Positions 41,587-52,115 of a stretch of DNA of 64,000 bases are shown here, in pieces. The translations under genes and the position numbers were made by a program. The stretch spans positions 9,493,501-9,557,500 of the forward strand of contig OX335659.1 in the NCBI GenBank assembly GCA_946894095.1, given 5' to 3'. This DNA is from Incurvaria masculella (lineage: Eukaryota; Arthropoda; Insecta; Lepidoptera; Incurvariidae). Under the pieces are notes generated by a model that made no database searches, was not told where the DNA came from, and worked only from the letters and a program-made list of their open reading frames with translations. How positions within the stretch are numbered: the first letter of the stretch is position 1; every line of letters begins with the position of its first letter.

Positions 41587-42717
41587 ACTTTAGAAGGAAA
41601 AGTTCAAGCGGCCGAGCTGAACCTGAAAAATACTATAGAATCATTTGGTAAACAAAAAAACGAACTCAGTGAACAATTAGAAAACCTTCGAAGAGCACTG
41701 CAAAGAAAAGATTTGGAGTTAAAAGAACATATTCATTGTAAAGTGTATGAAAGATCAAAGCTAACGATTTTACACGAAAGCATAGAAACATTTAAACGCG
41801 ATTTGTTAGTAAAGCTGATAGACATGCAACAACAATTCGAGAAAAGTGTGAATTTATTGAATGTCGTTAAAAAAACAAAGCTAGCGATTTTACATAAAAT
41901 CATGGAAAAATGTAAACGTGATTTATTAGCAAACCTGTCCGAGATGCAACAAGAACATGAAAAACAAGTAAATATTTTGCAAACCAATCAGAAAAATACT
42001 GAAGAAGCATTCTCAAAATCCAGAATTGTATTCATAGAACAAATAAGTAATTTGAGAAATAATGAAAATAATAGTAATTTTGATTATAAAATAAAAAACG
42101 ACGCGATGCAGATTGAAATACCTATTTTGACAAAACATCTAAAAATAAGCGAGGATGCGAACGAAGAGATTATATCTAAGCAAAATATTCTAGATAAACA
42201 TGTACAAGTTTTGAATAAATGTCTTCGGAAACTATTAAACCAGCAGCAAGAAAAAGAGAAAAGAAAGAAAAAGAAGTTTATAGAGAGGAGGCGAAAATAT
42301 TTTTTAAATCAACGAAGAATATATAAACAAATACACAAGCAATTGGCGTTGGAAATAAAAAATAACAACTATCTCATAGCCGAACTCCGAAGCAGTCTTG
42401 CTAAAAAAATGCACAGAGAAAACGAATTGAATCGAACAATTAAATATTTAGAGAAAGAGCGGAACGATTTGCTAATTAAACTGAAACCTATTGAAATCCC
42501 AAAAGTACATGACGTAAATCCCGAAACACTTTGGGGTGACATAATGAAGAATACAGCGAATAAAATACATTGGGATTTCAGAAGACGTCAGAGTAGACAC
42601 GAATCTATAGAGAACCACATATGTAGTGATACCGATAACGATAACAATAAATATTCCCTTCCCGTCGTAAAACTATATAAAAGGAGTAAATCTCTTCTAG
42701 ACTTTTTGTCGAGTGAG
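41587..42717 (+). CDS. Coiled-coil protein, exon 6 (main coiled coil)
   Basis: A 1131-nt exon of 377 codons, phase 0 at both ends (TTTTGTAG and GAG|GTAATA). It begins TLEGKVQAAELNLKNTIESF, continues with long Lys/Glu/Asn/Leu-rich helices and a basic segment (QQEKEKRKKKKFIERRRKYF), and ends in KLYKRSKSLLDFLSSE. Two neighbouring stretches, YERSKLTILHESIETFKRDL and KKTKLAILHKIMEKCKRDLL, are similar to each other, an internal duplication of about 54 residues. Such proteins often act as scaffolds in centrosomes, cilia or sperm tails, but no specific family is recognised. Confidence 0.85.
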
Positions 42718-42787
42718 GTAATACATTTTTTTTACAATATTAAGGAGAATAGGCGAAAAGTACCAACAGCGGTCACAAATGAAACAT

Positions 42788-43147
42788 GTCAGCCTCGGCA
42801 GCTCAGTGTGCGACACCTTGCGATTCGATAAGCTGGGGAAGCACCTCTGAGCGCGGTTAGGTTCTGGATGGGTGACCATTTTTAACCGTTGAAGCTGGCC
42901 GTGGTTCGGATTCCACGTAAAACTGTAGGTCTCTTTCCTTACTTACTAGGTGGTAGAGTTAATGCCGCCCGGGTTGGTACCATCGTACTGAATGAACGAT
43001 GGTCGAAGCGGCAATGAAAATTGTCCGTGTTTTCCGTCCAGTAAGGAAGGTACTGGCATGGCACCTAGTTCCCATGTGGTGTGTTAGGCTAATATCGGAC
43101 GGTCAGTTCGGTATTTGTCATCCATGTCCAGTTACATAAAAAAAAAT
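42788..43147 (+). mobile_element. 5S-rRNA-headed SINE, copy 1
   Basis: The head CAGCCTCGGCAGCTCAGTGT leads to GGTTCTGGATGGGTGACCAT (42861-42880), the box C promoter element of 5S rRNA. The box A part is eroded (GGGGAAGCACCTCTGAGCG). The body and the TTACATAAAAAAAA tail are those of the tRNA-headed SINEs. It lies in intron 6, 70 bp after the donor. Confidence 0.85.
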
Positions 43148-43477
43148 GTCCAATTTGAAGGGTCTTATGCTGAGGGGGCTCGAGTGGCATAGGTATATCC
43201 GAGATGAGCTTCTTGACCTTTACTTTTTTGGGAACTCTTATTGATCTAGTAACGCAGCTTTAAATTTACATTTAACGTTTTTAACATTTAACATTTTGTA
43301 AGTAAGCGCAGTGCCAACGTATGTATCGCAACCTACTTTTTCCCCCGTTCGTTGGAATGCATGGAATTTGACATATACTTATCTATAAAGCTTACCCTGG
43401 TATCTTTCATTAGCATTAATAGTGAAGTTTTAATTTGCATGATTTTAAACTACTTTTCACATGGTCTTTGACCGCAG

Positions 43478-43573
43478 GAACCTCCAATCAAAAACATCGT
43501 GAAACCAACGCAGTATAATCCATCAAATGCCAGTTCCCAAATATCAGCAAGTACGAGTAATAGCGACATGAAT
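43478..43573 (+). CDS. Coiled-coil protein, exon 7
   Basis: Acceptor TTTGACCGCAG, donor AAT|GTGAGC, 32 codons in phase 0: EPPIKNIVKPTQYNPSNASS and QISASTSNSDMN, a Ser/Asn-rich linker. Confidence 0.72.
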
Positions 43574-43811
43574 GTGAGCATTATTATGTAAATATACAAG
43601 ATACCTAGCTTATCTGTATACCATACGTGTAACTTTGTCTATTCCATTAGTTGCAATTTAAATGTTTATTACTTCATACATTCACTCTTAGCCCTGATTG
43701 CAGGAATATAAGTCTGAGTTAATCAATGTTCAAAAACGTCACATACTGTCCATAAAAAAATACGCGTTTAATCCCTACGTTAACGTAGATTTGGATTTCG
43801 TGTCCTTTAGG

Positions 43812-44131
43812 CTTCCCATACAAACGTAGTTAACTAATCATTTGGAAACCGCTGTTACAATTAAATTGATATTTAATATCTAATACGAGGTAACAAATAT
43901 CTGTGTCTGCAAGCTTTTGTTTTTTGAAAAATCCAAACCGAATGAAATTAAAGCAAAAAGAAAATCTTCATACGAATTTTGTTTTCTCTGTGGTTTGACC
44001 CAGAATACATTTACAGAAAAAACAAAGACATACAGACACAGATATTTGTGGCTTAATATTAGATATCAAATATCAAGTTAGATGGAACAGTGGTTTTCAT
44101 ATTATTAGTAAACTACGTTTGTATGGGAGGT
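43812..44131. mobile_element. 320-bp inverted-repeat element
   Basis: CTTCCCATACAAACGTAGTT and about 100 further bases (including TTGATATTTAATATCTAATA and AAATATCTGTGTCTGC) are repeated inverted up to CTACGTTTGTATGGGAGG at 44131. It is non-coding and lies in intron 7. The same end motif is seen alone at 22288. Confidence 0.85.
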
Positions 44132-44199
44132 GAAATTTTGTGATGCTTACGGGCCGACTTTAACAAAACAAAATTAAAAAAAAAATTAACAAAAAAAAT

Positions 44200-44430
44200 A
44201 ACCGACTTCAAAGAAAAAGCACTAAAAAGTAAAAAATAATGTTCTTTTTATGTAGTTACGATTTCTGTTATTTTTTGAGTCGGTGTCAGCCAAGGTTAGG
44301 TTAGGTTAGGTTCTCTTGATTGGCGCAGCGCGTGCCCGGCTGACGCCGACTCAAAAAATAACAGAAATCGTAAAATCGTAAAATGGAAATTATTTTTTAC
44401 TTTTTAGTGCTTTTTCTTTGAAATCGGTTA
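44200..44430. repeat. Large palindrome with TTAGG repeats in the loop
   Basis: Arms of about 90 bp (ACCGACTTCAAAGAAAAAGC to TTTTTTGAGTCGGTGTCAGC and the inverse) flank a 45-bp loop with GGTTAGGTTAGGTTAGGTT, that is (TTAGG)3. A one-armed version with the same loop text, apart from the TTAGG units, is at 55235-55380. Confidence 0.85.
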
Positions 44431-44431
44431 T

Positions 44432-44880
44432 TTTTTTTGTAAAAATTTTTTTTAGTGCTTTTTCTTTGAAGTCGGTTATTTTTTTTGTTAATTTTTTTTA
44501 TTTGTTAATTTTTAGTGAATATGAAGTACACTTACTAATTTGTACACGTCCTTTCCAATAAAAAAAGAATCACCGAAATCGGTTGGCGTTATATTGAGTT
44601 ATTCGTCCATTTGTAGCGCACATCTTAATACAAATTTAAGACTTTTATGATTTTCTCATGGATATCATTGTCAGAACTTAACCAAATTAAAATGGGACCG
44701 CTTGGGAAGCACTAGCTATCATTTAAAAAAATAATCATCAAAATCGGTTCACCCAGAAAAAAGTTATGAGGTAACAAACATAAAAAAAAAAAACAAAAAA
44801 AAACAAAAAAACAAAAAAAACATACAGACGAATTGATAACCTCCTCCTTTTTTTGAAGTCGGTTAATAAGACAAGCAATT
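44432..44880 (-). repeat. AACCGACTTC..GGAGGAGG repeat
   Basis: On the minus strand: AACCGACTTCAAAAAAAGGA, GGAGGTTATCAATTCGTCTG, ACCTCATAACTTTTTTCTGG and GTGAACCGATTTTGATGATT, down to GACGTGTACAAATTAGTAAG. It is the same as the plus-strand copy at 54866. Confidence 0.85.
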
Positions 44881-45378
44881 TGCCGATAACCGATACTAAA
44901 CTAAGGGGCGATTTTTCAATCCTCAGATAGTACTTATCGGACTGATAGTATAAATTAACGTTTGTCAAAAGACGAATAGTCATTGCCGGAGAATTATATC
45001 TTCTATCACAATAACCGGACTACATTTTACTAATAAACATATGGACTTACTTTATCTGATGGATAAGCAGAAGCATAAGTAAATCCGTCGAATAGTTATC
45101 TGGCTGTTTATTTGACTATTGAAAAATTAGGCCTAAATAGAAAAAGGGATCTATGCCTTTGTGCCTTTTAATTTTTATGCTATTTCGACTTATGGAAAAT
45201 GCGATGGTTTTTCAATACAGTCTGGAAAACTTTTCGCATCTGATAACCATACACCAAGCGTTTCCACAGCGAACGTAAGGAAATCAAAGTGGTCACACAC
45301 AGAAGCATATTTCTGTGCGTGTGCATATTCCATTAGTTTATATAACATTTATTCAACCGCCGACCGTTTCTTTTGCAG

Positions 45379-45600
45379 GGTTTGAATGTACCTGTCAGCA
45401 CGCTTCGCACGGGAGCTAATAAGAGATTTTTCCGAACTGGAAATTTGAAGGACTTGTACCAAAAAGCCAACCTGTCCCCGGGCGTCGTAAAAACTATACC
45501 TAAACTTAATCGAAAAAATAAAAATGCTTTTGGTGTGTTTAAAAAAAATCTAAATAGACATTTAACTCAGTTGGAGCAAGATAGAGAACAGATGGTATGA
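45379..45600 (+). CDS. Coiled-coil protein, exon 8
   Basis: Acceptor TTTCTTTTGCAG, phase 0. It encodes GLNVPVSTLRTGANKRFFRT, GNLKDLYQKANLSPGVVKTI and KNLNRHLTQLEQDREQM. Either it splices at ATG|GTATGA (last exon base 45594) to the exon at 47310, which is also phase 0, or it reads two codons further to the TGA at 45598. I favour splicing. The segment is basic and polar with a short final helix. Confidence 0.78.
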   Translation, partial: GLNVPVSTLRTGANKRFFRTGNLKDLYQKANLSPGVVKTIPKLNRKNKNAFGVFKKNLNRHLTQLEQDREQMV

Positions 45601-46631
45601 TATGCTCCCCATACAAATATAGGATAAAAATAATTTGAAAACCACTCTCCCGATTAACTTGATTTTCATATATATCATAGCATCTGACAATTCATATTGG
45701 TGTGTTGTATTTGATGATTTTCTTTTCTTTTATTAAATTCGAGAGAAAAATTAAAAGTGTTTGAAGTAATGATTTGAAGTTACTAAGTATTAGAATCTCA
45801 TCTCTGAAACTGTACTTGTACGATGTAGTTTTTATAGTAAGATTATTATAATTTATATATGTTTGCATAATATCCTTAAAAATACATATAACTGATTGGA
45901 GCCCTCTCATATGTAATTTATTAGAATGATGTTATTTATTTTATTTAGTTACTGAATCAACGATACTGAATATTGAAAGTAAGAACGAAATGAAAAAATA
46001 ATGAAAAACTTAAATCCCCATTATAAACGAAAATGTATTTTGGGAGTACTTCCTTCCAAGAATTTGTAAAATGTTCAAAGCACTGAAGAGAAAGTAAGAA
46101 GTTGCGTGCGGATCGCGTCTCCGCCGTATGGACAAAGTGATCATATAATTGTTTGGTAATCCGGCAGTGCGTCGTTTGCAGCACAGTCGAGACTTCGCCA
46201 CCGCGCGCGAATGTGCTCTAAAATGGGTTCGAAGTCAGTTCCCACCCACACAAATCCTCCATTACGTCTTCGACTATATTTACGTGTTTAAGTTGGGCTA
46301 GTACTTTTATAAAATTGGAAACAGCGGGTCTTACGTAGGCGCGCTATATTCGTTTTTTGATCTGGAGATGGCACTATCTCGGGTGGAATTAACCTAAGGC
46401 CTAGCAAGTAACACACCTAACCTACAGTTTTACATGGAATCCAAACTCCGCTCTTACGACTTACACGGGAAGAAATGCAGTGGGATTTACATTTAATTTT
46501 TTTCATTTCATTTATTTAAACTTTTTGGTAGTCAAACTACACTAAGTTACGTCAAAAAGATCCGCGTATTCGATCAACCTAGTAAAGAACCCACAAAGAA
46601 ACTTCACGGGTTTACATAAAATATTTCAACT
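45601..46631. other. Intron 8 of the coiled-coil gene
   Basis: AT-rich. A SINE scrap (CCTACAGTTTTACATGGAAT, minus) is at 46420-46480. No exon is seen. Confidence 0.4.
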
Positions 46632-47004
46632 GTCAGCCTCGGTAGCTCAGTCTGCGACGCCTTGCGAATCGATACGCTGGGGAAGCACCTCTGAGCGCGG
46701 TTAGGTTCTGGATGGGTGACCATTTTTAAACCGTTGAGGCCGGCCGTGGTTCGGATTCCACGTAAAACTTTTAGGTCACCTTCCTTACTTACTAGGTAGG
46801 TAGGGTTAATCCCGCCCGGGTTGGTACCGTCGCATTGAATGAACGATGGTCGAAGCGGCAATGAAAATTGTCCGTATTTTCCATCCAGTTCAATGTATCC
46901 GAGCAATATAAGGAAGTTCCTGGCATGGCACCTAATTCCCATTGTGTGTTATCTGACGGTCAGTTCGGTATTAGCCATCCATGTCCAGTTACATAAAAAA
47001 AAAC
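46632..47004 (+). mobile_element. 5S-rRNA-headed SINE, copy 2
   Basis: The head GTCAGCCTCGGTAGCTCAGT with GGTTCTGGATGGGTGACCAT (46705-46724), the body CCGCCCGGGTTGGTACCGTC and GGTCGAAGCGGCAATGAAAA, the tail GTTACATAAAAAAAA. The head is nearly identical to copy 1, so the two belong to one subfamily. Confidence 0.87.
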
Positions 47005-47152
47005 CGTCCACAATTATGAAAAACACACTTAGATCTAAATGCTACTTCCAAACAATTCCTTGGTAGAACAGATCAATTGTTTTTATGTTTTGGGATCAAC
47101 CGGATTGTTGCTATCTTTTTATGTTTTGGGGCCTTTTGAATAAGGAGGGCAG

Positions 47153-47240
47153 AGCTCAATCTTCAAGAACGGCCAGTTGAACATTTGGTCTTACAACCTC
47201 CTAAAATTCGCCAGCATGACCAGCTAGCAGACGCGGGAAG
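47153..47240 (+). other. Possible cassette exon
   Basis: Between GGGCAG and GGAAG|GTACCG the frame LNLQERPVEHLVLQPPKIRQ and HDQLADAG is open. Its phases do not fit exon 8 and would shift the next exon into RRARAAETAAREAEGAL ending at 47397. It is probably not used, or only in a variant. Confidence 0.25.
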
Positions 47241-47309
47241 GTACCGAGAGCAGACGGAAGGAAATATTTTTGCTTACGTGGTATCCTCGGCGGTTGGTAG
47301 CGGCTGCAG

Positions 47310-47528
47310 AAGAGCCAGGGCGGCGGAGACGGCGGCGCGGGAGGCGGAGGGGGCGCTGCCGAGGGTCCATCACATCTCAAGATGCGCTCAATGCTGAAAT
47401 CGGTCGCAGCGACTCGCGATCTCGCCTCACCGGACACTTCCATACTCCCCGAACTATCTAATCACAATATATCCACACCTACCCCGGCGGCGAACCAACC
47501 CAAAGTGACTTCACCCATTGAAGAATAA
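47310..47528 (+). CDS. Coiled-coil protein, last exon
   Basis: Acceptor GTAGCGGCTGCAG, phase 0 like the end of exon 8. It encodes KSQGGGDGGAGGGGGAAEGP, SHLKMRSMLKSVAATRDLAS, PDTSILPELSNHNISTPTPA and ANQPKVTSPIEE, then TAA. A Gly-rich linker is followed by a Ser/Thr/Pro-rich tail. The frame has no ATG near its start and is found only by splicing logic. A poly(A) signal follows 20 bp later. The whole protein from 36268 would have about 792 residues. Confidence 0.65.
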   Translation, partial: KSQGGGDGGAGGGGGAAEGPSHLKMRSMLKSVAATRDLASPDTSILPELSNHNISTPTPAANQPKVTSPIEE

Positions 47529-47547
47529 AACTATTTGCACAACTCCA

Positions 47548-47553
47548 AATAAA
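47548..47553 (+). promoter_or_regulatory. Poly(A) signal of the coiled-coil gene
   Basis: AATAAA, 20 bp after the TAA stop at 47526-47528. Confidence 0.65.
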
Positions 47554-48138
47554 GTTACATTGTAGCAATTCTCCCCTGCAGAAGAAGGGGCGGGGCGAAG
47601 CCAGGTAGCCCCTCCCAAAAAGGCCACCATTCAATTTATAACGATGCATACAATAGCTCCCTTATCTCCCAAGGGTGTGTTGTGTCTATTTATTTCGATG
47701 AAGATGTTATCTCGACCGCATAAGTAGAATTAAATGGGGGATACACGGCCGACTGGACAGGAGCGGTCGTGATGTTGTGATGGGAGACGGCGCGGCAGAG
47801 GCGGCCGCATCGCTCGCCGCATGGTACGCTGAACCTAAATGCACCCAATTATAAAGTGAACATGATACTTTGCCTCTACAATAGTTTGATTATTTTAGCA
47901 ACGGGAAAGATATTTGCAAATTGGTTTTGGGATTATGGTTAATAAGAAATGTAATAGATTTGAGAGTTAATGGATTAAATATAATATTACCTACTTATTT
48001 TAATTTGCTTTCATATTGGTTTACGGCGGAGTGCACAACCTCTGGGTAGTGATAATTTTTAAGTAGAAATATATCCGTCCTTATTTTACACCTGAACGAG
48101 TCCGAACATAATTCTCCAATAACAGCCAGTCAAAATAG
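47554..48138. other. Intergenic, one small possible start exon
   Basis: A GC-rich piece at 47782-47822 reads MGDGAAEAAASLAAW up to a GTACGC. It could be an isolated first exon but has no partner. TATATCCGTCCTTATTTT at 48073 is inverted at 53062-53075, part of a dispersed repeat. Confidence 0.25.
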
Positions 48139-48518
48139 TCAGCCTCAGTGGCCCAGTGGCGCGACACTTCGGCGATTGCTCTCCGAAGTTAAGCAACGCT
48201 GGGTCCGGTCTGGTCTTGGATGGGTGACCATTAGACCGTTGAGAGAGGCTGGCCGTGGTTCGGATTCCACGTTAAACTGTAGGTCCCCTTCCTTACTTAC
48301 TAGGTGGTAGGGTTAATCCCGCCCGGGTTGGTACCATCGCATTGAATGAACGATGGTCGAAGCGGCAATGAAAATTGTCCGTGTTTTCCATCCAGTTCAA
48401 TGTAGCCGAGCAATATAAGGAAGGTCCTGGCATGGCGCCTAGTTCCCATGTGGTGTGTTGGGCTAATACCATGACAGAAGGTGTGGTATTAGCCATCATG
48501 TCCAGTCACATAAAAAAT
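48139..48518 (+). mobile_element. 5S-rRNA-headed SINE, copy 3 (best-preserved head)
   Basis: CTCCGAAGTTAAGCAACGCT (48181-48200), GGTCCGGTCTGG and CTTGGATGGGTGACCA (48215-48230) match box A, the intermediate element and box C of the internal 5S rRNA promoter at the right spacing. The body follows from GGCTGGCCGTGGTTCGGATT, and the tail is CACATAAAAAATAATAATAA. Confidence 0.92.
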
Positions 48519-48539
48519 AATAATAATAATAATAACCAT

Positions 48540-49669
48540 AAATATAAGTTATATAATTAATATTGCGTACTACATACTACAGGCTGGTGTTTCAGAGACG
48601 AAACAAAGTAATGTATTAACACTTCCGGTTCGAAGTAAACACACCTTCTATAAAAACTTTCTGATTCTACTTTTTTCTGATTTTACTTTACGGATTTGAC
48701 GGCTCGGTGTGACTTCTGTTTTCCGTAACGTTACCTTGGCTTAAAGTTCAGGTTAAGTAAATGTTCTGGGTATTAAAGCCAGTCCTAAAATGTTAAGTGA
48801 AAAATATTAGTTAAAAGTGTTATTTTTTTCTATAAACTCCAGGAAAACTGACTCATTTTTAAGAACACAGACACAGAGCCGCAGCCGTGTAATAAACATT
48901 TAATTGATGAGCAAACGTTCTCAGTAACTTGCTGTAAAAAAAATCATCCAATAAAAAAAATTTTTTTCTTATAAATAAATAAATAAACGGATTACGTCTC
49001 AATGGAACACAAAAACATGTTAGAGATTACAATAGCTTTTCTATGCTCGTTTTGCTTTCAATGACAACTCTCAAGTGTTGGCCATTACAATTGTACAGGA
49101 GGGCACAACGCGGTCACCGCATCATCACGCCTGGCATGGCGCTCGAGTGCCGGCACTATCGACAGATCTACCGATCCTACAAGATTAGTTAGCGTCGAAT
49201 TTATCAACCGGTACTCTGCTACTGCAGACCCCATCGTTTACACTATGAAAAGCTTTCTTTTGAGAAGCTTACTAAATTATATATAATACGAATCAATTTG
49301 TTCAAAGTGTCTACTCCTCCGTGGTCTACGCGAGTTCAAACAAGCCGCTGCCAAGAAACCTTGTCTCTTTGCTTAGCTTTCCACAGATGATTGAAGGAAT
49401 TTTCGTAACGACCTAATTCCTGTGCTATTTCCCCCAAAGTACAACCTGTAGCCGTAGCACAAACGCAACGATGCGGCTGTATCGATCGATAACTGTGTTT
49501 TTGTTTCGCTTTTGCGTGCGAGCGGAAACGAGAAAAATAGACGATTATCGGACGGTATAGCTATATCGTTTGTTTGTGCTCCCGCTGCTGGGGTCAAACA
49601 TGTTCTGAAGAAGCACCCAGAATGACAAATTTCCCTGAAATTTAATTTCTGTTGTTTTGAAAACTTACG
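48540..49669. other. Intergenic, nothing recognised
   Basis: No exon or complete repeat is recognised. The minus frame at 49373-49744 runs into a SINE scrap and looks like chance. Confidence 0.4.
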
Positions 49670-49785
49670 GTTTTCCAGTTCAATGTAGCTGAGCAATATA
49701 AGGAAGGTCCTAGTCCCATGTGGTTGGTTAGGCTTATATCTCATGGTTAGTTTGTATTAGCCATCCATGTCAAATAACATAAATA
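49670..49785 (+). mobile_element. SINE 3' fragment
   Basis: TTTTCCAGTTCAATGTAGCT, AATATAAGGAAGGTCCTAG and GTATTAGCCATCCATGTCAA come from the SINE 3' third. Confidence 0.75.
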
Positions 49786-49893
49786 ATCGAAGCGCGCCAT
49801 TAATTACAAATTTGGCTTTTATAGTCTAGATGAAAATAAGAAAATTGTATTGGCAGTTTTATCATTTTTAAATTTCGAAAAAAAAGCATGGGT

Positions 49894-50968
49894 TATAGTC
49901 GAGCCGTTCTAAGAAGCGTTTTTTGACCGGTGAGGGATAGGGAAAGTTTTACTTTTATATCGATAACATTTCAATAAGGAAAAGCAAAAATCTAATGATA
50001 GGCAATCTTCTCTAAAATAAAACACATTCATACAGATGGACAGGTGATTATCTGATTTCGGAAGGTGTTTTATAATCTAAATACAAGATCTTTTGCACAT
50101 ATAGAGCTTTCAACGGAATCGTTTTCCAAAAATTAACAATTGTATATTTGGAGCAAAACATTTTAATAACATTTTGCTGTACACCTTAAAAGGATCGTCT
50201 TCCACATACATTTTCGTGAGTAGTAATTGACAACTTTTGTGGTGAGCACCACTTTTTTAGTCGAAAAACAGTATTGAGGACCGAAAAAAGGAAAACATAA
50301 CCACCCAAAATGAAAAAAAAGGGCGACGTACAAATATCGTGAATCTAAGCCGATTGTTATTATTCTATTTCACCTAAGATTACTGTCAGTTTTATTCGAC
50401 TGATTCGACTTTCTTCTTCAGCAGTGTAAAGTTAACTCACTATAAAAAGCTAGATGATACTGCAATTAACTTTATTATAACATTTATTATATGTGCCTAA
50501 ACATATAATTTAAGAAATGAAGGAGGCATTCGTTAATTGCTGGAAATCCCGAGACCGAATATATTCATTCTCACAAGCCAACATTGTTAATCGTAATGAT
50601 ATCTATTTGATTTTCCTTTATAAGAATATTTAAGTAATAGTTATGAAAATTAAAGATATAAAAACTTAAATGGTCGATATTATTTAGCAGGTTCACATCC
50701 CTATTGCAGTTTACTCCCAGTGCTGGTACTGTACCATTATTTTGTTCATAATTATATTATTTAATACATTGTTAAGTAATTAATTGACACGCTATAGAAT
50801 AAAATATAATCTACAAGTCATAATAAAAAAAAACACATCAGCAAGCTGTTATTATTTGGTCCCAAAAATATAAAACGTGGGGTAAAGTGGTCTGTTCCAT
50901 AATTTAGTCATTAGCTTTTCTTCCAGACTGCTGTGTCAAAAAACGCTTCTTAGAACGGCTCGACTATA
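49894..50968. mobile_element. 1.08-kb non-autonomous DNA transposon with 34-bp perfect TIRs
   Basis: The left end TATAGTCGAGCCGTTCT continues AAGAAGCGTTTTTTGAC; the right end (50935-50968) is the exact inverse over 34 bp. The TA at each end suggests a TA target, as in the Tc1/mariner superfamily. The interior is AT-rich with no coding frame, so it needs a transposase from elsewhere. Perfect ends imply a young insertion. Confidence 0.9.
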
Positions 50969-51109
50969 GTTCAATTTTTTTGGGCTGGACACGTATCAGG
51001 AGCCCCCCCCCCATTCCCCCTTTTACATAAGTATGTTCAACCTTCTGCCAAACACTGATGTTGAAAACCACAAATCTAGGTTTATATATTTTTTAACAAT
51101 TAAAAAAAT

Positions 51110-51195
51110 GTATCAAAAACCTACATTGAACTGGATGGAAAACACGGACCATTTTAATTGGCGCTTCGACCATCTTTCATTCAATGCGATCGTAT
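51110..51195 (-). mobile_element. SINE internal fragment
   Basis: TACATTGAACTGGATGGAAA, GGCGCTTCGACCATC and CATTCAATGCGATCGTA are the central body of the SINE. Confidence 0.7.
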
Positions 51196-51799
51196 CTTTG
51201 TTTGCTAGGCGGTCGTTGAATTATCAGCATACTTACTGTGCTTCTATTGACATAAGTACAGTAAGTATGCCATCGTGCGTCAACCGAGGCTGCATCCGAC
51301 ACGCCGCGTCCCGCTGCACAACAATTAGATGCAGTTATTATCTTTGGCTGCATGTCTGCTGTGGCGGCAGGCAACAGCAGTGTACAGCATGATCCGAATC
51401 TGTTGCCTACCTGCAGGATACATACTGTAGGTAGACATTATTTTAAAAATTAACTATAGTGTATACGATCACGTATTTTCATCTATTTATGCTTCAAAGA
51501 GAAATAATTTCTAATTTTGCCATCGCCATTGATCTATAACCATCGATATGAACATTTTAAAAGTATAACAACACTGGGAGAATTTTTGAAAGACATGTTC
51601 TTCTTGAAAAGTTCTATTTTACATGTGCCCAAATATTTTAATTTTAAGAAACCGTGAAAACGCGCGTTATAGAAGTGAAACTTTTTAGGTTCTAGAGCAT
51701 GTCAAGCCATGCATAGCTAATGCATGCAATGCCTATGCATGTAATATGCAATTATTATAAAACATTATATAATTTTACAGTTTACATTTATAAACACTT
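51196..51799. other. Intergenic, nothing recognised
   Basis: A short inverted pair (GCATACTTACTGT and ACAGTAAGTATGC) lies at 51226-51271. No gene. Confidence 0.4.
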
Positions 51800-52115
51800 T
51801 TAAAAAGGTGCGGTTCGTAGTCCAGACCACTAGATAGCGAGCCGCGCTATTGTGCGGGGACTTGATTTCTAATCAAAGGTCCCCTTCACCTACCAGGTGG
51901 TAGGTTTATCCCTCCTAGATTGGTACCGTGGCATTGGATTAAAAGATGGCCGAAGGGGCAAAGAAAAATGGTCCATGTTTTTCATCCAGTTTAATTTAAC
52001 TGTGCCCATTAAGGGAAGGTCCTGGCATGGCACCTAATTCTTTCGGGAATGTGTTGTGTTGGGCTAACATCATGACTGTAGGTGTAGTATTAGCGATTTC
52101 CAGTTACATAAAAAA
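51800..52115 (+). mobile_element. SINE copy with a third head type
   Basis: The body (AGGTCCCCTTCACCTACCAG, GATGGCCGAAGGGGCAAAGA, AAGGTCCTGGCATGGCACCT, TTCCAGTTACATAAAAAA) is that of the SINE family. The head (GGTTCGTAGTCCAGACCACT) resembles neither 5S nor the clean tRNA-like head; it may be an eroded tRNA head. Confidence 0.75.

Noticed and set aside
42718..42831. C-terminal extension of the coiled-coil exon
   Set aside because: The sequence after the GTAATA donor runs into a SINE; splicing to 43478 fits better.
43703..43832. Extra exon after GATTGCAG (EYKSELINVQKRHILS)
   Set aside because: The acceptor and phase would fit, but the frame runs into an inverted-repeat element and no donor is visible.
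48139..48260. 5S rRNA gene
   Set aside because: Only the internal promoter part is well kept, the ends do not pair as in 5S rRNA, and the SINE body follows directly.
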